A stretch of 64,000 bases of DNA from assembly GCA_002305805.1 (NCBI GenBank), contig DBQY01000007.1, positions 63,645-127,644 on the forward strand, read 5' to 3'. Origin of the DNA: Atopobium sp. UBA1382. GTDB taxonomy: Bacteria; Actinomycetota; Coriobacteriia; Coriobacteriales; Atopobiaceae. The notes beneath the pieces are model-generated. The model was not told where the DNA came from, ran no database searches, and saw nothing but the letters and a program-made list of their open reading frames with translations. Each line of letters begins with the position of its first letter. Positions within the stretch are counted from its first letter, which is position 1. This document shows positions 6,557-13,560 of the stretch, one piece after another. Position numbers and translations under genes: made by a program.

Positions 6557-8941
6557 ATGGGCGTCTTTGACCGATACGCGCCGTTCGTGCAGGACTTCAT
6601 CTACGCGCACGAGTGGGAGAACCTGCGCGGCGTGCAGGTGGCCGCCGGCGAGGCGATCTTCGACACGGACGACCACGTGCTGCTGTGCGCCTCCACGGCC
6701 TCCGGAAAGACCGAGGCGGCCTTCTTCCCCATCCTGACCGAGTTCTGGGAGAACCCGCCCGCCTCCGTGGGAGCCCTCTACATCGGCCCCACCAAGGCGC
6801 TGATCAACGACCAGTTCTTCCGTCTCACCGACCTCTGCGAGGAGGCCGGCATCAACGTCTGGCACTGGCACGGGGACGTCTCTGCCTCCCACAAGGCACG
6901 GCTCGTGAAGCGGCCCTCCGGCATCTTGCAGATCACGCCGGAGTCCCTCGAGGCCCTGCTCATGCGCCGCCACGCCGTGGTGTCCAAGCTCTTCTGCGAC
7001 CTGCGCTACGTCATCATCGACGAGGTCCACTCGCTGCTGCGCCAGGACCGCGGCGGCCAGTGCCTCTGCCTCATCGAGCGCCTGGCGAGAATAGCGGGCG
7101 TGCAGCCACGGCGCATCGGCCTCTCGGCCACGATCGGCGACCCCGAGGCCGTGGGCGCGTTCCTCGCCGCCGGCACCGGCCGCGACACAATCGTCCCTCG
7201 CATCGAGGAGCCCCCGCGCACCTGGCGCCTCTCGATGGAGCACTTCTACCAGACCGGCCCCCAGGCAGACGAGTCCGTATTTCAGACTACGAGAAGAGAA
7301 GTCGAGGCAGACGTCGTTGCCCTGGAACCTGAGGAAACCTCGCCAGAGGGCCGGGGCTTATCGCCGCGCGCAGTTCCGCACGAGCCGGACAGGCCGGTGG
7401 CCTGTCCGTGCGAGCAGGACTGTCTGAGCACGGCGATAAGCCCCGGCCCTCCCGAACCTCCCACGGACCTGGCACCCGCGAACGCCGACCCCGGCATCGG
7501 CTACATCTTCGAGCATACGCGCGGCAGGAAGTGCCTGATCTTCTCAAACTCGCGCGAGGAGGCGGAGGAGGTCTGCACGACGCTGCGCGCCTACTGCGAG
7601 TTCAACGGGGAACCGGACCGCTTTCTCATCCATCACGGCAACCTCTCGGCCGCTATCCGCGAGAGCGCCGAGGAGCAGATGAGAGACGACGCCTCAGACC
7701 TCTCCATCGTCGCAACCGCCACACTCGAGCTGGGCATCGACGTGGGGCGTCTCGAGCGGGCGTTCCAGATTGACGCGCCGTTCACCGTATCCGGGTTCCT
7801 CCAGCGTATGGGTCGCACGGGCAGGCGCGAGGCACCGCCCGAGATGTGGTTCGTCATGCGCGAGGAGCAACCGGAGGCCCGCACGCTCCTACCCGAGACC
7901 ATCCCCTGGAAGCTGCTCCAGGGGATCGCGCTCGTCCAGCTCTACCGAGAGGAGCGTTGGGTCGAGCCGCCCAACCTCAACCACCTGCCCTACAGTCTGC
8001 TCTGCCACCAGACGCTCGCCACGCTCGCCGGCGAGGGAGAGCTCTCCCCCGCCCAGCTCGCGAGCCGCGTGCTCACACTGACGTACTTCCACCGTGTGAC
8101 GGCCGACGACTTCCGCGTCCTTCTCCGCCACCTGCTCCAGCACGACTACATCGAGCAGACCGAGGGCGGTGGCCTCATCGTGGGCCTGTCAGGCGAGCGC
8201 GTCACGAGCTCCTACAAGTTCTTCGCCGTCTTCCAGGAGAACGTGGAGTACACCGTGCGCTCGGGCTCCGAGGAGATCGGAACGCTCTGCGCGCCGCCCC
8301 CGCCCGGGGAGAAGGTTGCCATCGCCGGGCACGTCTGGATCGTGGACGAGGTGGACCACGAGCGACACCTGCTCTACGTCACGCAGGTCAAGGGTAAGGT
8401 CCCGGCGTACTTTGGCGACGTGGCGGGAGACATCAACACCCACATCCTCGAGCGCATGCGTCGCGTGCTGGAGGAGAGCGTTCCCTACCCCTACCTGCGC
8501 GACCACGCCCGCGCGCGCCTGCGCGACGCTCGCCGCGTGGCACGAAACTCCCGTCTCACCACAGGCCCCCTCGTCTGCCTTGGCGAGAACAACAAAGAGC
8601 AGACCATGTGGTGCCTGCTGCCGTGGCTGGGAACCTACGCGTTTCTCGCCCTGGAGCGCCTGATCAAGATCAAGTGCGCTGCGGAGCTGGGCATCAAGGG
8701 CGTCAACTCGTCGCGCCCGTACTTCATGACATTCGTGATGAAGGCCAGCGAGCAGGAGTTCTTCTCGGTGGTAAAGGACACGGCGGAGCGGCTCGAGGAC
8801 CCGATGGAGCTCCTCTACCCTGCCGAGATCCCCTACTTCGAAAAGTACGACGAGCTGGTACCTACGGAGCTCGTGCGCAAGGGCTTTGCCGAAGGCGTGC
8901 TGGACGTCGAGGGCATGCGCGAGCGTGTGGCCGGGTGGTAG
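6557..8941 (+). CDS. Lhr-like DEAD/DEAH-box helicase, probable partner of the BrxD-like ATPase
   Basis: A 794-residue superfamily 2 helicase. Visible motifs: CASTASGKTEAAFFP (I), GPTKALINDQF (Ia), TPESLEALL (Ib), DEVH (II), LSATIGDP (III), then in RecA2 CLIFSNSREEAEEV (IV), ATATLELGIDVG (V) and QRMGRTGRR (VI). A winged-helix region and a family-specific C-terminal ~300 residues follow. The start ATG has a strong GAGGGGAGGTCGCC site. The type is close to the helicases encoded beside BrxD/DUF2791 ATPases. The region between the RecA domains (about residues 264-298) is an in-frame palindromic DNA insertion, described separately. Expression is probably SOS-linked through its promoter box. Exact system membership is inferred. 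Confidence 0.82.
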   Translation: MGVFDRYAPFVQDFIYAHEWENLRGVQVAAGEAIFDTDDHVLLCASTASGKTEAAFFPILTEFWENPPASVGALYIGPTKALINDQFFRLTDLCEEAGINVWHWHGDVSASHKARLVKRPSGILQITPESLEALLMRRHAVVSKLFCDLRYVIIDEVHSLLRQDRGGQCLCLIERLARIAGVQPRRIGLSATIGDPEAVGAFLAAGTGRDTIVPRIEEPPRTWRLSMEHFYQTGPQADESVFQTTRREVEADVVALEPEETSPEGRGLSPRAVPHEPDRPVACPCEQDCLSTAISPGPPEPPTDLAPANADPGIGYIFEHTRGRKCLIFSNSREEAEEVCTTLRAYCEFNGEPDRFLIHHGNLSAAIRESAEEQMRDDASDLSIVATATLELGIDVGRLERAFQIDAPFTVSGFLQRMGRTGRREAPPEMWFVMREEQPEARTLLPETIPWKLLQGIALVQLYREERWVEPPNLNHLPYSLLCHQTLATLAGEGELSPAQLASRVLTLTYFHRVTADDFRVLLRHLLQHDYIEQTEGGGLIVGLSGERVTSSYKFFAVFQENVEYTVRSGSEEIGTLCAPPPPGEKVAIAGHVWIVDEVDHERHLLYVTQVKGKVPAYFGDVAGDINTHILERMRRVLEESVPYPYLRDHARARLRDARRVARNSRLTTGPLVCLGENNKEQTMWCLLPWLGTYAFLALERLIKIKCAAELGIKGVNSSRPYFMTFVMKASEQEFFSVVKDTAERLEDPMELLYPAEIPYFEKYDELVPTELVRKGFAEGVLDVEGMRERVAGW
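7348..7449. repeat. In-frame palindromic element inside the helicase gene
   Basis: The ends are a perfect 19-bp inverted repeat, GGGCCGGGGCTTATCGCCG at 7348-7366 and its complement at 7431-7449. A second perfect hairpin lies inside: CGGACAGGCC / GGCCTGTCCG with a GGT loop at 7386-7408. The 102 bp equal exactly 34 codons and encode a Pro/Cys-rich segment between the two RecA lobes, so the reading frame survives. This looks like a mobile or REP-like palindrome captured as a protein linker, similar in concept to Rickettsia palindromic elements. Confidence 0.75.
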
Positions 8942-9063
8942 TCCCACGGCACCAAGGCCCACCTGACGTGCGCCCTCTTTTGTGGGCAAGCTTGTCGCCA
9001 AAATATCGACAGCTTTGGGTTTCTCGCCCGCCTGCAAACTTGAATCCGCCCATCTCATGAAGC

Positions 9064-9098
9064 GGGCCCGGACCGCAGGGGGTTGGCGGTCCGGGCCC
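9064..9098 (-). terminator. Terminator of the hydrogenase operon
   Basis: A perfect 13-bp stem GGGCCCGGACCGC / GCGGTCCGGGCCC lies 30 bp beyond the hydrogenase stop on the minus strand. A smaller hairpin, AAGGGGA/TCCCCTT, follows at 9106-9121. It may also stop helicase transcripts arriving from the other side. Confidence 0.65.
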
Positions 9099-9129
9099 AG
9101 ATGACAAGGGGATGTCCCCTTCGCATCGA

Positions 9130-10854
9130 CTAGTGAATGCTCCAGGCGTGGTGATCGGTGTGGAGCAGCTCCTCGGCGCGCTCGGAGAGCGGTTCGCCCA
9201 GATAGTCCTGGTAGATGGCCGTAATCGACGGGTTCTCGTAAGAGTTGCGCAGCTCGGCGTTGTGATCGAGGCCCCAGAGGACGTCACCGCGAACGCCCGC
9301 CAGCTCCTCGCCGTCGTGGATGGGCTGGCCGCCACCACCCGCACAGCCGCCGGGGCAGGCCATGACCTCGACGAAGTCGTACTCGACCTCGCCCGCCGCA
9401 ATGGCGTCGAGCAGGTAGCCCGCATTGGCAAGGCCGCTCACCACGGCAACGCGCACCGGGGTGCCCGCCAGGTCGTAGGTGGCCTCCTTCCAGGCGTCCA
9501 GACCGCGGACGTCGGAGAAGGCGTCCGGCTCGGGCTTCTTGCCGGTGACCACGTGGTAAGCGGTGCGCAGCGCGGCCTCCATGACGCCGCCGGTGGCACC
9601 GAAGATGACGGCAGCACCCGTTGAGGTGCCCAGCGGGTCGTCGAAGTCCTCCTCGGGCAGCATCGTGGCATCGATGTGCTCGGCGCGAATCATGCGGTCG
9701 ACCTCGCGCGTGGTGATGGAGACGTCGACGTCGGGATCGCCGCAGGCGTCGTTCATGACGGGGATGGCGACCTCGGCCTTCTTGGCCGTGCACGGCATGA
9801 TCTCCACGCAGAAGATGTTGTGCGGGTCGATGCCCTTGAGCTCCGCGAAGTAGCTCTTGGTCACGGCGCCGAACATCTGGCCCGGAGACTTTGAGGTGGA
9901 GAGCTGGTCGGTGAACTCCGGACGCACGGCCTTGACGTAGCGCACCCAGCCCGGGCAGCAGGAGGTGAACATCGGGAACGTGTTCTCCTCTTTGTGGGCG
10001 AGCTTGTGCAGGAGCTCGGTCCCCTCCTCCATGATGGTGAGGTCGGCCGAGAAGTTCGTGTCAAAGACGTAGTCCACGCCCATCTGGCGCAGCGCGGCCA
10101 CAAGGCGGCCGACGGTGGCGTCCTCGCGCGCGAGGCCGAGGCTCTCACCCCAGGCAGCGCGCACAGCCGGTGCGATCTGTACCACGACGACCTTCTCGGG
10201 GTCGGCCAGCGCGTCGAAGACCTTCTGCGTGTCGTCGCGCTCGCGCAGGGCGCCCGTCGGGCAGTGCGTGATGCACTGGCCGCAGAGCGTGCAGTCGGAC
10301 TCCTGGATCGTCATGCCGCCGCGGACGTTCACGCTCGTGTGCGTGGCGCGGTTGGCGAGGTCCCAGACGCCGATGCCCTGGATCTTCTCGCACACCTGGA
10401 TGCAGCGCAGGCAGTTGATGCACTTGTCGTTGTTGCGGATGAGCGGGTAGGACTTGTCCCACTCGTCGTGCATGAGGCGCTTCTCGTACGGCAGGTCCGA
10501 GATGCCGAGGTCGTTGGCGAGCGTCTGCAGCGTGCAGTTGCCGGAGCGCACGCAGCTCGTGCACTCGGAGTCGTGCGTGGCGAGCAGGAGCTCCATGTTC
10601 ATGCGGCGAGCAACGCGCACCTTGGGGCTGTTGGTGCGCACGACCATGCCCTCGAGCACCGTGTTGTTGCACGCGGCCACGAGCTGGTCGATGCCCTCAA
10701 TCTCGACCACGCAGATGCGGCAGGCGCCGATCTCATTGAGGTCCTTGAGGTAGCAGAGCGTGGGGATCTTGATGCCCACGGTTGCGGCGGCGTCGAGGAT
10801 GGAGGTGCCCTCCTCCACGGTGACGGCGCGGCCGTCGATAGTGAGGTTTACCAC
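9130..10854 (-). CDS. hydA: [FeFe] hydrogenase catalytic subunit
   Basis: A 574-residue group A-type [FeFe] hydrogenase. N-terminal [2Fe-2S] ligands C34, C45, C48, C62; His-ligated [4Fe-4S] H94/C98/C101/C107; two ferredoxin clusters (C145-C155 and C188-C198). H-cluster motifs: TSCCPGW (C299/C300), MPCTAKK (C355) and VMACPGGCAGGGGQP (C500/C504). All catalytic cysteines are present, so it should evolve or take up H2. The GTG start overlaps the upstream gene's TAA by 7 bp (GTGGTAA), implying translational coupling with the flavoprotein partner. The pair probably exchanges electrons with NAD(P)H and ferredoxin, possibly by bifurcation. Maturases HydEFG are not in this window. Confidence 0.93.
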   Translation of the reverse strand: MVNLTIDGRAVTVEEGTSILDAAATVGIKIPTLCYLKDLNEIGACRICVVEIEGIDQLVAACNNTVLEGMVVRTNSPKVRVARRMNMELLLATHDSECTSCVRSGNCTLQTLANDLGISDLPYEKRLMHDEWDKSYPLIRNNDKCINCLRCIQVCEKIQGIGVWDLANRATHTSVNVRGGMTIQESDCTLCGQCITHCPTGALRERDDTQKVFDALADPEKVVVVQIAPAVRAAWGESLGLAREDATVGRLVAALRQMGVDYVFDTNFSADLTIMEEGTELLHKLAHKEENTFPMFTSCCPGWVRYVKAVRPEFTDQLSTSKSPGQMFGAVTKSYFAELKGIDPHNIFCVEIMPCTAKKAEVAIPVMNDACGDPDVDVSITTREVDRMIRAEHIDATMLPEEDFDDPLGTSTGAAVIFGATGGVMEAALRTAYHVVTGKKPEPDAFSDVRGLDAWKEATYDLAGTPVRVAVVSGLANAGYLLDAIAAGEVEYDFVEVMACPGGCAGGGGQPIHDGEELAGVRGDVLWGLDHNAELRNSYENPSITAIYQDYLGEPLSERAEELLHTDHHAWSIH

Positions 10855-12674
10855 TGCTCGACCCTCCCTCCGCGGAACGCGCCGAAGCCGAAGTGGTCGC
10901 AGCGCAGGCAGCGGGATGCCTCCTGGTGCGCCTCCTGGTCGGTGAGGCCGTTCTCGACGATGTCGAAGTCGTTGATGCGCTCGGACGCCTCGCGCTCGCG
11001 CATCTCGCAGCGCGCGCAGGAAATCTTGCCCTTGAACTGCACGGGCGGCAGCTCCACGTCGAGCTCGATCTTGTGGTTGAAGCCGAGATAGTTGTCGATG
11101 TTGCCGGCCGCGACCTTGCCCGCGTTAATCGCGCGGATGACGGTGGCCGGGCCGCTCTGGCAGTCGCCGCCGGAGAAGAGGCCGTCCTGTCCGGGCACGG
11201 CACCGTCCGGATCGGTGACGATGCGGCCCCACTTGCAGGGCACGCCCTGCTCCTCGAAGGTGACGGAGTCGATGTCCTGACCAATGGCCACGATCACGCG
11301 ATCGCACGGGACCACGACGTCGCCGCCCTCGGCCGCGCGCGGCGCGGGACGCCCGCGCTTGAGGCCACCGATGATCTGCGGCTCGACCTTGAGGCCGGCC
11401 ACGTGACCGTTCTCGTCGACGACGACCTCCTTGGGCGCGTGCAGATCCATGACCTCGCAGCCCTCGGCCTCGGCGCCAGCAATTTCCTCGTCCTGGGCCG
11501 TCATGTCGGCCACGCGGCGACGGTACGCGATGATGACCTTCTCGGCGCCCAGGCGCACGGAGGTGCGGGCCACGTCCATGGCCACGTTGCCGCCACCGAC
11601 GACGGCGACCGTGAGGCCCTTGAAGTCGGGCGGGTTGTTGTCACCCATGTCGCGCAGGAGCTGGACGGCGGACATGACGCCCTCGGCGTCCTCGCCCGGA
11701 AGGCCAAGCTTCTTGTCCGCGTGCGCGCCGATGGCCAGGTAGACCGCATCGTACTCGGAGCGCAGACGGGTCATCTCGTCACCGTCGACGCTGTGGTTGA
11801 GCTCGACGTCGATGCCACAGTCAAGGATCCACTGAATCTCGGAGTCGAGCTGCTCGCGTGGCAGGCGATAGTTGGGGATGCCGTAGCGGAGCATGCCGCC
11901 GAGGTGCGCGCGCTGCTCGAAGATCTTGACCTTGTGGCCCATGAGCGTGAGGTAGTACGCGCACGAGATGCCGGCCGGGCCGCCGCCGATGACGGCGACG
12001 CGCTTGCCGGTGGCGGGCTTGACGAGCGGGCGGTAGTCGCCGGCGTGGTCCACGGCGTAGCGCTTGAGGCCGCGGATGTTCATCGGGTCGTCCACCATGC
12101 CGCGGCGGCAATGCATCTCGCAGGGGTGCTCGCAGACGAGACCGCAGACGAGCGGCAGCGGGTTGTCCTTGCGGATGAGACGCACCGCCTCGGTGTAGCG
12201 GCCGGCCTCGACGAGCGCGATGTAGCCGGGGATGTCCACACCAGCCGGGCAGCCGGAGACGCAGGGCACCGTCTGGTGTTGCGAGAAGCCACACGCGTGC
12301 TTGGTCACATGGTGCTCGAAGTCGTCACGGAAGCCGCGGATGGCCATGAGGGCCACCTCGCCGGCCTCGTAGCCGATCGCGCAGTCGCTCGACAGGTACA
12401 CCGTGCGGGCGGTGGACTCGATGAGGTCGAGCGTCTCCAGCGTGGCGCGGTTGTTCAGGACGTCGTTGAACAGGTGGCGCAGCATGCGCAGGCCGTTTCT
12501 GCACGGCGTGCATTTGCCGCAGCTCTGCGTCGCGCACATGGCCACATACGAGGCCGTGAACTCGACGGGGCACGGAGCGAGCGAGCTCACCGAAAGGCGC
12601 TTCTCGAGCATCTCGTGCATGCTCGACATGATCGCCTGGGTCTCGCTCTGCTCCATGACGTGCATTCTTGCCAT
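10848..12674 (-). CDS. NuoF-C-terminus/GltD-like NAD(P)H oxidoreductase subunit of the hydrogenase
   Basis: A 608-residue fusion-type flavoprotein. The start is ATG 12672-12674, preceded by AAGGAGAGGGCCT. Residues ~25-110 match the C-terminal Fe-S end of NuoF (ATQSCGKCTPCRNGLRMLRH). Residues ~125-230 are a dihydropyrimidine dehydrogenase/GltD-type 2x[4Fe-4S] region (CVSGCPAGVDIPGYI; CGLVCEHPCEMHCRR). FAD and NAD(P) Rossmann sites follow: VAVIGGGPAGISCAY and VAVVGGGNVAMDVAR. It ends with a short Cys pair region (CARCEMRE; CLRCDHF). The arrangement suits transfer of electrons between NAD(P)H and the hydrogenase encoded immediately downstream. The precise electron donor, and whether it bifurcates, cannot be told from sequence. 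Confidence 0.85.
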   Translation of the reverse strand: MARMHVMEQSETQAIMSSMHEMLEKRLSVSSLAPCPVEFTASYVAMCATQSCGKCTPCRNGLRMLRHLFNDVLNNRATLETLDLIESTARTVYLSSDCAIGYEAGEVALMAIRGFRDDFEHHVTKHACGFSQHQTVPCVSGCPAGVDIPGYIALVEAGRYTEAVRLIRKDNPLPLVCGLVCEHPCEMHCRRGMVDDPMNIRGLKRYAVDHAGDYRPLVKPATGKRVAVIGGGPAGISCAYYLTLMGHKVKIFEQRAHLGGMLRYGIPNYRLPREQLDSEIQWILDCGIDVELNHSVDGDEMTRLRSEYDAVYLAIGAHADKKLGLPGEDAEGVMSAVQLLRDMGDNNPPDFKGLTVAVVGGGNVAMDVARTSVRLGAEKVIIAYRRRVADMTAQDEEIAGAEAEGCEVMDLHAPKEVVVDENGHVAGLKVEPQIIGGLKRGRPAPRAAEGGDVVVPCDRVIVAIGQDIDSVTFEEQGVPCKWGRIVTDPDGAVPGQDGLFSGGDCQSGPATVIRAINAGKVAAGNIDNYLGFNHKIELDVELPPVQFKGKISCARCEMREREASERINDFDIVENGLTDQEAHQEASRCLRCDHFGFGAFRGGRVEQW

Positions 12675-12932
12675 AGGCCCTCTCCTTGCACTCATGGAGT
12701 ACGGTCGTCGCAGCCCCCTCGGCCACGACATAGTTGATTTACATTACGTCGAAGAGCAGACACTTATCAGAAACATTCGGCGAGAAGGACGACCGTTCGG
12801 CAAGCGGCACGACCCTCAATCGCCGCTCACCACCGACGCGACAAATCGACGCCGACAACCGAGCCGTTACGCCCGCCTGAAATAAATCTGAGAAGCTAGA
12901 GGGACAGACATCCGCAAGCAAAGGAGCGACAC
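12675..12932. other. Divergent intergenic region between hydrogenase operon and lipoprotein gene
   Basis: 258 bp without a credible gene. It must hold the hydrogenase operon promoter (minus) and the lipoprotein promoter (plus). On the minus strand I see only a weak TAATGT -10-like hexamer near 12740. I found no clear Rex (TTGTGA-N-TCACAA) or FNR-like palindrome. AAGGAGCGACAC precedes the lipoprotein ATG. Confidence 0.4.
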
Positions 12933-13508
12933 ATGAAGAAGCTCACACTCAAGACCCTCGTCTGCACCCTGTGCGCCTCGCTCGCCCTCGTCGGCGGGCT
13001 TGTGCTCACGGGCTGCTCGGGCACGAACCCCGAGGAGGCCATCAGGCAGTACATCACTGCCGACTTCGACGAGATCAAGAACCTCGACGACGCCACAATG
13101 GAAGAGCTCGCGGAGGAGTTGGGCGATACGGGCCTTGAGGCATACGGCATCGAGACGACCGACCTCCTCGCCACGATGCTGGATGGGTTTGACTACTCGA
13201 TCGAGTCCGTCACGGTCGATGGCGACGCCGCCGTCGCCACGGTTTCCGTCACCGCAAAGTCCATGGGAGAGCTCATGAACATGGACACCGACGCCATGAC
13301 CGAGGCCCTGATGGAAGACCTCACGTCCGGGGCGCTCGACGCAAACGACGGCGATGCCATCAACGCCTGGGCAGGCGAGTACGTCATGAACCTGGTCGAT
13401 GCCATCGAGCCGTCCGAGAAGACCGTCACGCTCACCTTCGTCAACGGTGACGACGGCTGGGAGCTGGACGAGAGCTCCAACAGCGAGATCGAGCAGATCT
13501 TCATCTAG
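12933..13508 (+). CDS. Small secreted lipoprotein of unknown function
   Basis: A 191-residue protein with N-terminal signal MKKLTLKTLVCTLCASLALVGGLVLTGC; the lipobox LTGC gives lipid-modified Cys28. The mature part is very acidic (NPEEAIRQYITADFDEIKN; DTDAMTEALMEDLTSGALD). It has the architecture of NTF2/DUF5105-like lipoproteins common in Coriobacteria and Firmicutes: an initial helix, then beta strands ending VTLTFVNGDDGWELDES. AAAGGAG lies 9 bp before the ATG. It stands alone, ending at a terminator. No catalytic residues are recognised; a substrate-binding or envelope role is only a guess. Confidence 0.75.
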   Translation: MKKLTLKTLVCTLCASLALVGGLVLTGCSGTNPEEAIRQYITADFDEIKNLDDATMEELAEELGDTGLEAYGIETTDLLATMLDGFDYSIESVTVDGDAAVATVSVTAKSMGELMNMDTDAMTEALMEDLTSGALDANDGDAINAWAGEYVMNLVDAIEPSEKTVTLTFVNGDDGWELDESSNSEIEQIFI

Positions 13509-13529
13509 CTGCAGGGCACACGGCAATGC

Positions 13530-13556
13530 GGGGGCGTCGGCTGCGGCCGGCGCCCC
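13530..13556. terminator. Terminator between lipoprotein gene and metH
   Basis: GGGGGCGTCGGC / GCCGGCGCCCC hairpin followed by TTTT on the plus strand. It serves the plus-strand lipoprotein gene and sits directly at the 3' end of the convergent metH gene. Confidence 0.7.
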
Positions 13557-13560
13557 TTTT

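Noticed and set aside
3315-8941. Complete BREX type 1 or type 2 system
   Set aside because: Only BrxD-like and helicase genes are present; no PglX, PglZ, BrxC/PglY, PglW or BrxA/B is found.
12768-12785. A third SOS-like box (CAGAAACATTCGGCG)
   Set aside because: It lacks the GTT half-site of the pattern, unlike the two boxes at 3248 and 6513.
12675-12932. Rex or FNR site controlling the hydrogenase operon
   Set aside because: No TTGTGA-N-TCACAA or TTGAT-N4-ATCAA palindrome is visible.
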